Below are positions 41,330 through 50,971 of a DNA stretch of 64,000 bases, piece after piece; the first letter of the stretch is position 1, and the number at the start of each line of letters is the position of its first letter. A model generated the notes under the pieces. That model did not search any database. It had not been told where the DNA came from and saw only the letters and a program-made list of their open reading frames with translations. This DNA comes from G963422565 sp963422565. Its GTDB lineage: Bacteria > Pseudomonadota > Alphaproteobacteria > MPNO01. The stretch lies in assembly GCA_963422565.1 (NCBI GenBank), contig OY730228.1:248001-312000 (forward strand), written 5' to 3'. A program made the translations under genes and the position numbers.

Positions 41330-41868
41330 CGGAGGGCGATCCTCCCTCCACGATTCGACGCAGACCCGCCGCGCGGGCCGGGCGGTTGAGCGCGGCGCGT
41401 TTGGCGGCGGTGCAGGCGCTCTATCAGACGACGCTCGTCGGCAATGCCGTCGACGACGCGATCATGCAGTTCCTGGCACATCGCGGCGAAGGGGCTCTCG
41501 ATGACGGAGAGCGGCCGATCCGGCCCGACCCCGCGCTCTTTGTCCATCTCGCGCGCGGCGCCCACGCGCGGCGTGGGGAGATCGACGACATCCTGCGTGG
41601 CGTCCTGCCCGAGAGCTGGCCGCTGGAGCGGATCGAGCTGCTGCTGCGCTGCGTCCTGCGCGCGGGGATCTACGAGCTGCTGGCGGACCGGCGGGTGCCG
41701 GCGCGTGTTGTGATCTCGGAATATGTCGATCTGGCGGACGCGTTCTTCGATACGCCCGAGCGCGGCCTGACCAATGCCCTGCTGGACCGGCTGGCGCGCC
41801 GCCTGCGCGGGCCGGCGTTTTACTCCCGAAAAGATCGTTCCGATGACGGCATCGCGGCGGCTGGATGA
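41326..41868 (+). CDS. nusB: Transcription antitermination factor NusB
   Basis: RNA-binding helical protein (180 aa) of the rRNA antitermination complex. RLAAVQALYQTTL opens the domain; IELLLRCVLRAGIYELL and VVISEYVDLADAFFDTPERGLTNALLDRLAR are the conserved later helices. The roughly 20 N-terminal residues are basic and variable. It overlaps ribH by 4 bases and thiL by 26. Confidence 0.95.
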   Translation: MTEGDPPSTIRRRPAARAGRLSAARLAAVQALYQTTLVGNAVDDAIMQFLAHRGEGALDDGERPIRPDPALFVHLARGAHARRGEIDDILRGVLPESWPLERIELLLRCVLRAGIYELLADRRVPARVVISEYVDLADAFFDTPERGLTNALLDRLARRLRGPAFYSRKDRSDDGIAAAG

Positions 41869-42862
41869 GTTCGCCATCATCGAGTCGGTCTTCGCACCGC
41901 TTGCGCGCGGCAGCGCGGGCGCGCTCGGCTTGCGCGACGACGCTGCGGTGATTCGCCCGGCGGGTGGTGCCGCCCTGGTCGCGAGCACGGACATGATGGT
42001 CGCCGGGGTCCATTTCATGGCGGACGACCCGCCAGGCCTTGTCGCCCGCAAGCTGTTGCGCGCGAATCTCTCCGATCTCGCCGCGATGGGTGCGCGACCG
42101 ACCGGCTATCTTCTCGGCTTGGCGGTGCCTGGAAGCTTTTCCGACATCTGGTTCCGGGAGTTCGCGAGCGGGCTGGCCGTCGATCAGGCGGCTTTCGGGG
42201 TCGGTCTGCTCGGCGGCGATACGACGGCGATTTCGGGGCCGGCATGCCTGTCGATCACCGCGTTCGGCGAGATCGAGCCGGGTCGGGAGCTGCGGCGGTC
42301 GGGCGCCAAGCCGGGCGACGACATCCATGTCTCGGGGACGATCGGCGACGCCGCGCTTGCCCTCCGCTTCGTTCTCGGCATCGCCGCGGAGAACGAGGCC
42401 CGGCACACGGCCATGCTGGTCGACCGTTACCGCCTGCCGCTGCCGCGTACATCCGTGGGGATCGGTCTGCGCGGACTGGCGACGGCGGCGATCGACGTCT
42501 CCGACGGGCTTGCGGCCGATCTCGAACATATGTGCCGCGCATCCGGGAGGGGCGCCGAGATCGAGGCGGAGAGGATTCCATTGTCGCCCGAGGCGCGGGC
42601 GGCGGTCGCCGGGAAGCGGGGGCTGCTCATCGACGTCCTGACGGGGGGGGACGATTACGAGCTCCTGTTCAGCGTTCCGCCCGGGCGCAGGCGGGAGGTC
42701 GGGGCGCTCGCCGGCGCTTGCTCGGTACCGCTGACGCGTATCGGACGAATCACCGACGGGGCCGGGGTGGCGGTGCTCGATGCGGCCGGATCCCGGATCG
42801 GCTTGCCCCGATCCGGCTATCGACATTTCGGCGATCGAGGGGTCTGCCGCGGAGAGCCCTGA
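41843..42862 (+). CDS. thiL: Thiamine-monophosphate kinase ThiL
   Basis: Last step of thiamine diphosphate synthesis (339 aa): ATP plus thiamine phosphate. It shows LRDDAAVI, the STDMMVAGVHF metal/nucleotide motif near residue 48, GLLGGDTT near 122, IDVSDGLAADLEH near 216 and GGDDYELLFSV near 267. The standard position is after nusB. Its 3' end overlaps the chosen start of the MFS gene by 83 bases. Confidence 0.96.
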   Translation: MTASRRLDEFAIIESVFAPLARGSAGALGLRDDAAVIRPAGGAALVASTDMMVAGVHFMADDPPGLVARKLLRANLSDLAAMGARPTGYLLGLAVPGSFSDIWFREFASGLAVDQAAFGVGLLGGDTTAISGPACLSITAFGEIEPGRELRRSGAKPGDDIHVSGTIGDAALALRFVLGIAAENEARHTAMLVDRYRLPLPRTSVGIGLRGLATAAIDVSDGLAADLEHMCRASGRGAEIEAERIPLSPEARAAVAGKRGLLIDVLTGGDDYELLFSVPPGRRREVGALAGACSVPLTRIGRITDGAGVAVLDAAGSRIGLPRSGYRHFGDRGVCRGEP

Positions 42863-44117
42863 GCCCCTATCCTACGAAGACGCTTCGACCGCTTCTTCTT
42901 CCTATCGGGAGTATCCGACGCTGGGATCGTATTTCGCCGGCCTCGACCGCAATATCGGCCTTCTCGCGCTTTGCCAGGCGCTCTTCATGACCTGTACCTC
43001 GGCGCTGATCGCCTCGGTCGCGCTGATCGGCCATGTCCTCGCCGAGGACAAGGCCTATTCGACGGTGCCGGCGGCGCTGATGTTCGCCGCCACGATGGTC
43101 ACCGCCTATCCGGCCTCGCTCTACATGCGACGGGTGGGCCGCCGGGTCGGCTTCGTCACGGGGGCCGCGATCGGCATGCTCGGCGGAGCGGTGGCGGCAG
43201 CGGCGATCTTCTCCGGCTCGTTCTGGTTTTTCTCGGCCGGGACCGCGCTTGTCGGCTGTTTTAGCTCCTTCGGCCAGTATTTCCGGTTTGCCGCCGCCGA
43301 TGCCGCCGGGCCGGGGATGCGGAGCCGCGCGATCTCGCTCGTCTTGGCCGGCGGCCTTGTCGCCGCGATTACCGGTCCGAACATGGCCCGGCTGACCAGG
43401 GATCTCTTCGATCCCGTGCTCTATGCCGGGACGTTCGCCGCGATGATCCTGGTCTTCGCCGCGATCGGGCTGATCTCCTCCCTCCTGTCGATACCGCCGA
43501 TGAGCCAGGCGGCGCGTTTCGGTCCGCAGCGGCCGCTATGGGAGATCCTGGCTCAGACGAAATGTCTGGTCGCGGTCTCCGGCGCGGTGATCGGCTATGT
43601 CGTTATGGCGTTCCTGATGACCGTGACCCCGCTTGCCATGCAGGATTGCGGTTTCGGCTTCGGCGATTCCGCGATCGTGATCCAGGCGCATATCGTGGGG
43701 ATGTTCCTCCCCTCCTTCTTCACCGGTCATCTGATCGCACGCTACGGAGCGACGAACGTCATGCTGACGGGCGCTCTGCTCCAGGCGGGCTGCGTCGCGA
43801 TCAACGTCGCCGGGGTCGAGTTCGCCAACTTCCTTTCCGCTCTGGTGGTCCTGGGAATCGGGTGGAACTTTCTGTTCATCGGCGGCACGACATTGCTGAC
43901 CGAGTGCTACCGCCCTTCGGAGCTCGCCAAGACCCAGGGTTTCAACGATCTGCTGGTCTGGGGCTCGGTCGCCGTCTGCGCGGTCTTTTCCGGGGCGACG
44001 AATCACCTGTTCGGATGGGCGGCGGTGAACCTGATAACGCTGCCGCTGGTCGCGATCGCGCTGTCGTCGCTTCTCTGGTTCGCTTTGAGCCGACAAGGGC
44101 GCGCGACGGCGGCCTGA
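42780..44117 (+). CDS. MFS transporter
   Basis: Major facilitator (445 aa) with twelve hydrophobic segments beginning near residue 58 (NIGLLALCQALFMTCTSALIA). The intracellular loop YMRRVGRRVGF and its counterpart GHLIARYGATNVML are visible. The first 50 residues are polar and not family-like. The ATG at 42780 is the only ordinary start codon before helix 1 and requires a large overlap with thiL, so a CTG at 42919 or another rare start is possible. MFS genes of this type often follow thiL in related genomes. The substrate is unknown. Confidence 0.85.
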   Translation: MRPDPGSACPDPAIDISAIEGSAAESPEPLSYEDASTASSSYREYPTLGSYFAGLDRNIGLLALCQALFMTCTSALIASVALIGHVLAEDKAYSTVPAALMFAATMVTAYPASLYMRRVGRRVGFVTGAAIGMLGGAVAAAAIFSGSFWFFSAGTALVGCFSSFGQYFRFAAADAAGPGMRSRAISLVLAGGLVAAITGPNMARLTRDLFDPVLYAGTFAAMILVFAAIGLISSLLSIPPMSQAARFGPQRPLWEILAQTKCLVAVSGAVIGYVVMAFLMTVTPLAMQDCGFGFGDSAIVIQAHIVGMFLPSFFTGHLIARYGATNVMLTGALLQAGCVAINVAGVEFANFLSALVVLGIGWNFLFIGGTTLLTECYRPSELAKTQGFNDLLVWGSVAVCAVFSGATNHLFGWAAVNLITLPLVAIALSSLLWFALSRQGRATAA

Positions 44118-44306
44118 AGCTCGACGCATACGGTGGCAATCCTCCTTTGCTACGGCGGATTCGCCGGAGTCTTCGCACCGGTCCAGGCTTGGCGGCCATC
44201 GCTGTCCCCTGCCGCCGGCGTTGCCGCCGGGCCGATTGTGACGCTCCAGGGGGACGGATAGGTTGGGTGGGCAAGGAACGGCATGGGCCATGTGCGGGAG
44301 GGGGAC

Positions 44307-45935
44307 ATGCAAGGGCTGATGATGAATACCCAACTCCTTATTTCGTCGCTGATCGGGCACGCGGCGCGGAACCATGCCGAGACCGAGATCGTCTCGCGCA
44401 TGGTGGAAGGGGGCGTCCATCGTTACGGCTACGCTGCGGCGCATGGGCGCATGAAGCGGCTCGCGAACGCGCTGACCGGGCTCGGTATCCGGAGCGGCGA
44501 CCGCGTCGGCACGCTCGCCTGGAACACCCATCGGCATTTCGAGATCTACTACGCGGTTTCCGGGATGGGGGCGGTCTGCCACACCGTCAATCCCCGGCTG
44601 TTCCCGCCGCAGATCGCCTTCATCGTCAACCATGCCGGAGATCGGGTGCTGTTTCTCGATCTTACCTTTCTGCCTCTGGTCGAGGCCATCGCCGACCAGC
44701 TCGAGAGCGTCGAGGCCTTCGTGGTGATGACCGATGCAGCGAACATGCCCGAGACCGGACTCGCCAACGTCCACTGCTACGAGACGCTGCTCGCCGCGGC
44801 GGCGGCGGAATTCGAGTGGCCTGAGATGGAGGAGACCACGGCTTCGTCGCTCTGCTACTCCTCCGGGACGACGGGCGATCCCAAGGGCGTGTTGTACAGC
44901 CATCGATCGACCCTGCTGCATGCGATGGCGGGAACGCTCCCCGACGCGGTCGGGATGGCGGCGGCGGATACCGCGATGCCGGTCGTTCCCATGTTCCACG
45001 CCAACGCCTGGGGGTTTCCGTATATCCCTCCCATGGTCGGCGCCAAGCTGGTGCTGCCGGGCGATAGGGCGGACGGCGAGGCGCTGTACGCGCTGTTGGA
45101 AGAGGAGAGCGTGACGGTCGCGGCCGGGGTGCCGACGGTCTGGCTGGGGCTGATGCAATATCTCGATGGGAGCGGCAAGACGTTGTCGACGCTGAAGCGG
45201 CTGATCATCGGCGGATCGGCGGTGCCACGCGCGTTGACCGAGTACTATCTCGAGCGCCAGGGCGTCGAGATTCGCCAAGCTTGGGGCATGACCGAGATGT
45301 CGCCGCTGGGCACTTTGAATGCGCCCAGGAATGGGATGACGGCGGAAACGCCGGCGCAGTACTGCGACCGCCAAGTCAGCCAGGGGCGCGAGATTTTCGG
45401 CGTCGAGATGAAGATCGTCGACGATTCGGGCCGGAGGCTGGCCGAGGACGGCGTCGCCTTCGGTGCGGTAAAGGTAAGGGGTCCCTGGGTATGCAGCGCC
45501 TATTTCCGGGGTGCCGGGGCGGACGCCCATGACGCGGACGGCTGGTTCTCGACCGGCGACGTTTCGACGATCGACAGGGACCGGTTCATGACCGTGACCG
45601 ACCGTGCCAAGGACGTCATCAAGTCGGGCGGTGAGTGGATATCGTCGATCGAACTCGAGAATATCGCCGTCGGTCACGAGGCGGTGGCCGAGGCCGCCTC
45701 GATCGGCGTCGCCCATGCCAAATGGGACGAACGGCCGTTGCTGATCGTCGTCCGCAAGCCCGGCGCGCGGCTGGCGCGGGAGGAGATGCTGGCCTTCTTC
45801 AAGGGCAAGGTAGCCAGCTGGTGGATTCCCGACGACGTGGTCTTTGTCGACTCCCTGCCTCATACCGCGACCGGCAAGCTGTTGAAGACCCGGCTTCGCG
45901 AAGACTTCAGGGGCTACAAGCTCCCCACCGAATAG
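44307..45935 (+). CDS. Acyl-CoA ligase, DmdB / medium-chain type (AMP-binding)
   Basis: ANL-superfamily ligase (542 aa) that would activate a carboxylic acid to its CoA ester through an acyl-adenylate. The phosphate loop YSSGTTGDPKGV is near residue 196; QAWGMTEMSPLGT near 331; GWFSTGDVSTID near 412; the C-terminal catalytic Lys in PHTATGKLLKTRL near 524. The ATG at 44307 is chosen because GGGAGGGGG lies directly before it; the ATG at 44283 is weaker. Overall pattern (GLMMNTQLLISSLI opening, HTVNPRLFPPQIAFIVNHAGD) matches ligases annotated as 3-methylmercaptopropionyl-CoA or medium-chain acyl-CoA ligases. Next to isovaleryl-CoA genes it may activate a branched-chain acid. Confidence 0.93.
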   Translation: MQGLMMNTQLLISSLIGHAARNHAETEIVSRMVEGGVHRYGYAAAHGRMKRLANALTGLGIRSGDRVGTLAWNTHRHFEIYYAVSGMGAVCHTVNPRLFPPQIAFIVNHAGDRVLFLDLTFLPLVEAIADQLESVEAFVVMTDAANMPETGLANVHCYETLLAAAAAEFEWPEMEETTASSLCYSSGTTGDPKGVLYSHRSTLLHAMAGTLPDAVGMAAADTAMPVVPMFHANAWGFPYIPPMVGAKLVLPGDRADGEALYALLEEESVTVAAGVPTVWLGLMQYLDGSGKTLSTLKRLIIGGSAVPRALTEYYLERQGVEIRQAWGMTEMSPLGTLNAPRNGMTAETPAQYCDRQVSQGREIFGVEMKIVDDSGRRLAEDGVAFGAVKVRGPWVCSAYFRGAGADAHDADGWFSTGDVSTIDRDRFMTVTDRAKDVIKSGGEWISSIELENIAVGHEAVAEAASIGVAHAKWDERPLLIVVRKPGARLAREEMLAFFKGKVASWWIPDDVVFVDSLPHTATGKLLKTRLREDFRGYKLPTE

Positions 45936-45960
45936 ACTGCACGGGGCGGCGGATCGAGAC

Positions 45961-47133
45961 ATGCTTCCCAATATCGCGCCCGGCCTCGACTTCGGCCTCG
46001 GCGAGGCCGCCGATCTGCTGCGCGACAGCGTCGCCGATTTCACGGCCGCGGAGATCGCGCCGCGGGCCGCCGAGATCGACCGGGAGAACCGGTTTCCGGC
46101 GGAGCTCTGGCCGCGGATGGGCGCTCTCGGTCTTCTGGGCATCACGGTCGAGGAGGCGTATGGCGGCGCGGGGATGGGTTATCTCGAACATGTCGTCGCC
46201 ATGGAGGAGATCAGCCGGGGCTCGGCCTCGGTCGGGCTCTCCTATGGCGCCCATTCCAACCTCTGCGTCAACCAGATACGCCGCCATGGAACCGAGGAGC
46301 AGAAGCGGCGCTACCTGCCTCCCTTGATCTCGGGAGAGCATGTCGGGGCGCTGGCGATGAGCGAGCCGGGCGCCGGGTCTGATGTGGTCTCGATGCGGCT
46401 CGGCGCCGTCCGCCGCGGCGATCGCTACATCCTCAACGGATCCAAGATGTGGATCACCAACGGCCCCGACGCGGATACGCTGGTCGTCTATGCCAGGACC
46501 GACGCGGCCGGCGGTCCGCGCGGCATCACCGCGTTCCTGATCGAGAAGGGATTCGCCGGGTTCTCGACCGCGCAGAAGCTCGACAAGCTCGGGATGCGCG
46601 GCTCCAACACCAGCGCGCTGAATTTCGACGATTGCGAGGTGCCGGCCGAGAACGTGCTGGGTGAGGTCGGCCGCGGCGTGAGCGTGTTGATGAGCGGGCT
46701 CGACTACGAGCGCGCGGTGCTGGCCGGCGGGCCGCTGGGCATCATCCGGGGCTGCCTAGACGTTGTCATGCCCTATGTGCACGGTCGCGAGCAGTTCGGC
46801 CGACCGATCGGCGAGTTCCAGATCATCCAAAGCAAGCTCGCCGACATCTACACGACCGCCAACGCCGCCCGCGCCTATGTCTATGCCGTCGCGCGGGCCT
46901 GCGACCGGGGCCGGACGACGCGCAAGGACGCCGCGGGGGCAATCCTGTTCGCCGCCGAACGGGCGACGGCGGCGGCTCTGGAGGCGATCCAGATTCTCGG
47001 TGGCAACGGCTATGTCAACGACTATCCGACCGGGCGGCTTCTCCGCGACGCCAAACTCTACGAGATCGGCGCCGGGACCAGCGAGATTCGGCGCATGCTG
47101 ATCGGCCGCGAGCTGTTCCGCGAGACCGCTTGA
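45961..47133 (+). CDS. liuA: Isovaleryl-CoA dehydrogenase
   Basis: FAD acyl-CoA dehydrogenase (390 aa) of leucine breakdown: isovaleryl-CoA to 3-methylcrotonyl-CoA. Signature one is ALAMSEPGAGSDVVSM near residue 131; KMWITNGPDADTLVVYA follows; the catalytic Glu typical of isovaleryl-CoA enzymes lies in GLDYERAVLAGGPLG near 254 rather than near the C-terminus; QILGGNGYVNDYPTGRLLRDAKLYEIGAGTSEI closes the protein. The two methylcrotonyl-CoA carboxylase genes follow directly, confirming the pathway. The next gene starts 1 base after the stop. Confidence 0.95.
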   Translation: MLPNIAPGLDFGLGEAADLLRDSVADFTAAEIAPRAAEIDRENRFPAELWPRMGALGLLGITVEEAYGGAGMGYLEHVVAMEEISRGSASVGLSYGAHSNLCVNQIRRHGTEEQKRRYLPPLISGEHVGALAMSEPGAGSDVVSMRLGAVRRGDRYILNGSKMWITNGPDADTLVVYARTDAAGGPRGITAFLIEKGFAGFSTAQKLDKLGMRGSNTSALNFDDCEVPAENVLGEVGRGVSVLMSGLDYERAVLAGGPLGIIRGCLDVVMPYVHGREQFGRPIGEFQIIQSKLADIYTTANAARAYVYAVARACDRGRTTRKDAAGAILFAAERATAAALEAIQILGGNGYVNDYPTGRLLRDAKLYEIGAGTSEIRRMLIGRELFRETA

Positions 47134-47134
47134 G

Positions 47135-48742
47135 ATGCCCGTTATGGGGACCGCCGTCGACCGGTGCTCGGTCGCGTATCGGACGAACGCCGAGGCCATG
47201 GCGCGCGCCGTCCGCGCGCTCCGCGAAGCGGTCGCGGAGAGCGCGCTCGGCGGCGGAAAGGCCGCGCGCGCGCGCCATTGCGGGCGCGGCAAGCTCCTCC
47301 CGCGAACCAGGATCGACCTGCTGATCGACCCGGGAGCGCCGTTCCTCGAACTGTCCCAGCTCGCTGCGCGCGGCGTCTACGACGAAGACGTGCCGGCGGC
47401 GGGACTCGTCACCGGTATCGGACCGATCGAAGGCCGAGAATGCGTCATCGTCGCCAACGATGCGACCGTCAAGGGGGGGACCTACTATCCGCTGACCGTC
47501 AAGAAGCATATCAGGGCGCAGGAGATTGCCGGGCAGAACCGGCTGCCCTGCATCTATCTGGTCGATTCGGGCGGCGCCAACCTTCCGCGCCAGGACGAGG
47601 TGTTTCCCGACCGCGACCATTTCGGCCGCATATTCTACAATCAGGCGACGCTCTCTGCCGCCGGCGTGCCGCAGCTCGCGGCGGTCATGGGATCGTGCAC
47701 CGCGGGTGGCGCCTATGTTCCCGCGATGGCCGACGAGTCGGTCATTGTCCGCGGGCAGGGCACCATTTTTCTCGGCGGCCCACCGCTGGTGAAGGCGGCC
47801 ACCGGCGAGGAGGTGAGCGCCGAGGAGCTGGGCGGCGCGGACGTACATGCGCGGGTCTCGGGGGTCGTCGATCACGATGCCGAGAACGACGCCCACGCAA
47901 TCGCGATCCTCCGTCGATCCGTCGCCGCCCTGGGTGGGAGGAAGGCCGCGTCCATCCCGGTCCGCCCTCCGGTTTCGCCGAATTTCGATCCGGCCGAGAT
48001 CGACGGGATCGTCCCGGCGGATTTCCGCCGGCCCTACGATGTTCGCGAGGTGATCGCGCGCATCGTCGACGCCAGCGCCCTCGACGAGTTCAAGCCGCGC
48101 TACGGAGTCACCCTGGTCTGCGGCTTCGCCCGGATCGGCGGCTACCCGATCGGGATCCTCGCCAATAACGGTATCCTGTTTTCCGAATCGGCGCTGAAAG
48201 GAGCCCATTTCATCGAGCTCTGCTGTCAGCGGGGTTTTCCGCTTCTGTTTTTACAGAACATCACGGGCTTCATGGTCGGCAGGAAATACGAGGCCGGCGG
48301 GATCGCCAAGGACGGTGCCAAGCTGGTCATGGCGGTGGCCTGCGCGCGGGTCCCGAAATTCACGGTGGTGATCGGCGGCAGCTTCGGTGCCGGAAACTAT
48401 GGAATGTGCGGCCGCGCCTACGCTCCGCGCTTTCTGTTCATGTGGCCGAACGCGCGGATTTCGGTGATGGGCGGCGAGCAGGCGGCCAGCGTTCTGGGCC
48501 GGGTTCGCCGTGATGCCATGGAAGCGCGCGGCGAGACCTGGTCGGAGGAAGAGGAGGAGGCGTTCAAGGCGCCGATACGAGCGCAGTACGAGACGCAGGG
48601 TCATCCGTTCTACGCGAGCGCCCGGCTCTGGGACGACGGCATCATCATTCCGTCCGAGACCCGAACGGTGCTCGGCCTCTGCCTGTCGGCCGCTCGGAAT
48701 GCGGCGGACGAAACGACGCGCTTTGGCGTCTTTCGCATGTGA
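47135..48742 (+). CDS. liuB: Methylcrotonyl-CoA carboxylase, beta (carboxyltransferase) subunit
   Basis: Carboxyltransferase subunit (535 aa) that passes CO2 from biotin to 3-methylcrotonyl-CoA, giving 3-methylglutaconyl-CoA. GRGKLLPRTRIDLLIDPG opens the crotonase-like fold; YLVDSGGANLPRQDEVFPDRDHFGRIFYNQA across residues 145-175, GSCTAGGAYVPAM near 190 and GGSFGAGNYGMCGRAY near 414 are the MCC-type acyl-CoA and biotin pockets. One base separates it from the dehydrogenase gene. An ATG 9 bases downstream is an alternative start. Confidence 0.96.
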   Translation: MPVMGTAVDRCSVAYRTNAEAMARAVRALREAVAESALGGGKAARARHCGRGKLLPRTRIDLLIDPGAPFLELSQLAARGVYDEDVPAAGLVTGIGPIEGRECVIVANDATVKGGTYYPLTVKKHIRAQEIAGQNRLPCIYLVDSGGANLPRQDEVFPDRDHFGRIFYNQATLSAAGVPQLAAVMGSCTAGGAYVPAMADESVIVRGQGTIFLGGPPLVKAATGEEVSAEELGGADVHARVSGVVDHDAENDAHAIAILRRSVAALGGRKAASIPVRPPVSPNFDPAEIDGIVPADFRRPYDVREVIARIVDASALDEFKPRYGVTLVCGFARIGGYPIGILANNGILFSESALKGAHFIELCCQRGFPLLFLQNITGFMVGRKYEAGGIAKDGAKLVMAVACARVPKFTVVIGGSFGAGNYGMCGRAYAPRFLFMWPNARISVMGGEQAASVLGRVRRDAMEARGETWSEEEEEAFKAPIRAQYETQGHPFYASARLWDDGIIIPSETRTVLGLCLSAARNAADETTRFGVFRM

Positions 48743-48808
48743 CGGCTTCGGAGATGGCGGCCGGAATCGTTCGTCCCGAGGCGATCCGCGAGGTGCGGCG
48801 GGACACCG

Positions 48809-50809
48809 ATGTTTAGATCCGTGCTGATCGCAAATCGCGGCGAGATCGCGTGCCGGGTCGTCGCGACCTGTCGGAGGCTGGGTATCCGAGCGGTCGCCGT
48901 CTTCTCCGGCGCCGATGCGGATGCGCTCCATGTCCGATCGGCCGACGAGGCGGTACCGATCGGTCCCGCCGAGTCGGCGGGGAGCTATCTCGATATCGAC
49001 GCCGTGCTCGACGCCGCCCGACGAACCGCGGCCGAGGCCGTCCACCCCGGCTACGGGTTTCTCTCCGAGAACGCGGAGTTTGCGGAAGCCTGCGCCGATG
49101 CCGGAATCGTCTTCGTCGGTCCGCCGCCGGACGCGATTCGCGCGATGGGATCCAAGAGCGCGGCCAAGGCCCTGGCGGCCGATGCGGGCGTGCCCGTCCT
49201 GCCGGGATATCACGGCGACGATCAGGACGACGCAGCGCTTGCCGAGGCGGCGATGGGCCTCGGTTTCCCGCTGCTCGTCAAGCCCGTCGGTGGCGGCGGC
49301 GGGCGCGGGATGCGGCGGGTGGAGACGCCGGGCGAGATCGGCGCCGCCCTGGCATCGGCGCGGCGCGAAGCCGCCGCCTCGTTCGGCGACGACCGCCTCC
49401 TGCTCGAACGCTGCCTCGCGCGGCCGCGCCATGTCGAGATACAGGTCTTCGCCGACGGCCACGGCAATGCGGTTCAACTCTTCGAGCGCGACTGTTCGGT
49501 CCAGCGCCGTCGCCAGAAGGTGATCGAGGAAGCGCCCGCGCCGCTGCTGGACGAGGAGACGCGCGCCGGGCTCGCCCGAAGCGCCCTCGATGTCGCGAGA
49601 GCCGTCGGCTATGTCGGTGCCGGCACGGTCGAGTTCCTGGTCGAGCCGAACGCGGAGTATTTCTTCATCGAGATGAACACGCGCCTCCAGGTCGAACACC
49701 CGGTAACCGAGCTGATAACCGGCTTGGATCTGGTCGAATGGCAGTTGCGGGTGGCCGCGGGCGAAGCGCTGCCGATGAGCCAGGACCGGATCGCGGCGCG
49801 CGGGCACGCGGTCGAGGCCAGGCTGTGCGCGGAGGATCCGATCGCAGGCTTCCTGCCTTCGACCGGCAGGATCCTGCATTTCGGCCTTCCCGAGACCGGA
49901 CCGTGGCTTCGTGTCGATACCGGGTTCGCGGCGAACGATTCCGTCACGCCCTATTACGATTCTCTGCTGGCCAAGATCGTTGCCTGGGGGAAGACCCGGA
50001 CCGAGGCGTTGGCGAGGCTCGAGGACGCGCTCGCGAAGGCGGTCCCTGTGGGGCTCGCCACCAACCGCGATTTCCTGATCCGCATACTCCGCCATCCGGT
50101 CTTCGTCGCCGGCGCGCCCGACATCGACTTCGTCGAACGTTTCTCCGAGACCCTGACTGCGCCGCCGGAGGACGTCCCCGCGCGGGTGCTGGCGGCCGCG
50201 GCGTTCGCCGAGGCCGCCGCCCGCCGCGAACGCCGGCGGGCCGCCGCCGCTGCGCTGGGCGATCCGCACGCGCCCTGGGCGGAGGGCGGAGGGTGGCGGC
50301 TCAACGCGGCGGCGTCCGAGAGCTTTGTCTTCCGCTGCGGTTCGGCGCTTCACGAAGTCGAGCTTCGAGGAAAGCGGGTCTTTGTCTCGGGGCGTGCGCA
50401 CGAGGCGGCGGATGCTGATGTGGCGCCCGGGCTGGTCCGGATGACGATCGAAGGCGCGCCCATCCGAATGGCGGTGCACCGCGCCGGAGGCCGAATCTGG
50501 ATCTTTACGCGGGAGACGAGCTGGGAGGTCTTGCCCGTGGATCCGCTGAGCGAGGCCCAGCGGGCCGCCGCGCCGGCCGCCGACGCGGCGGACGCGCCGA
50601 TGCCGGGTCGGGTGGTCGCCGTCGAGGCCGTCTCGGGTTCGACCGTGGAGGCGGGAGATGTCGTGATGGTGATCGAGGCGATGAAGGTCGAACATGTCGT
50701 CCGCGCGCCCGCCGCGGGCCTTGTCGAGGCGGTTCACTATCGCGTCGGCGACACCGTCGAGGAAGGCGCCCGTCTCTTCCTTCTGGTCGCCGGAGGGACG
50801 CCCCCCTGA
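48809..50809 (+). CDS. liuD: Methylcrotonyl-CoA carboxylase, alpha (biotin) subunit
   Basis: Biotin carboxylase plus biotin carrier (666 aa). FRSVLIANRGEIACRV opens the biotin carboxylase; ATP-grasp KPVGGGGGRGM is near residue 152; EMNTRLQVEHPVTE near 288; biotin is attached to the Lys of VIEAMKVEH near 626, in the C-terminal carrier domain behind APMPGRVVAVEAV. It partners the subunit encoded just upstream. No methylglutaconyl-CoA hydratase or HMG-CoA lyase gene follows, so the last steps must be encoded elsewhere. Confidence 0.96.
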   Translation: MFRSVLIANRGEIACRVVATCRRLGIRAVAVFSGADADALHVRSADEAVPIGPAESAGSYLDIDAVLDAARRTAAEAVHPGYGFLSENAEFAEACADAGIVFVGPPPDAIRAMGSKSAAKALAADAGVPVLPGYHGDDQDDAALAEAAMGLGFPLLVKPVGGGGGRGMRRVETPGEIGAALASARREAAASFGDDRLLLERCLARPRHVEIQVFADGHGNAVQLFERDCSVQRRRQKVIEEAPAPLLDEETRAGLARSALDVARAVGYVGAGTVEFLVEPNAEYFFIEMNTRLQVEHPVTELITGLDLVEWQLRVAAGEALPMSQDRIAARGHAVEARLCAEDPIAGFLPSTGRILHFGLPETGPWLRVDTGFAANDSVTPYYDSLLAKIVAWGKTRTEALARLEDALAKAVPVGLATNRDFLIRILRHPVFVAGAPDIDFVERFSETLTAPPEDVPARVLAAAAFAEAAARRERRRAAAAALGDPHAPWAEGGGWRLNAAASESFVFRCGSALHEVELRGKRVFVSGRAHEAADADVAPGLVRMTIEGAPIRMAVHRAGGRIWIFTRETSWEVLPVDPLSEAQRAAAPAADAADAPMPGRVVAVEAVSGSTVEAGDVVMVIEAMKVEHVVRAPAAGLVEAVHYRVGDTVEEGARLFLLVAGGTPP

Positions 50810-50861
50810 GCAGGGGCGCCACTGTCTCCGGTCGACGGCTTGCCCGGAGGGCGGTATCGAC

Positions 50862-50884
50862 GACGGTCGCCGTCTTCGACCGTC
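50862..50884. terminator. Hairpin between convergent operons
   Basis: An 8-bp perfect inverted repeat (GACGGTCG, 7-base loop, CGACCGTC) in the 162-base gap between the convergent leucine operon and the GT4 gene. It has no clear T-tract on either strand, so a bidirectional termination role is only suggested by position. Confidence 0.35.
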
Positions 50885-50971
50885 ACGCGCCCATTCCCGG
50901 AGGCCGATCGTCGCTTCGCCTTACGAGGCGCCCGAAATACCATCCGCCCGGAAAACCCGACGCCTTCGAGA

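Noticed and set aside
43536..46145. 869-codon minus-strand frame
   Set aside because: Shadow of the MFS, ligase and isovaleryl-CoA dehydrogenase genes on the plus strand.
48251..50737. 828-codon minus-strand frame
   Set aside because: Shadow of the methylcrotonyl-CoA carboxylase genes.
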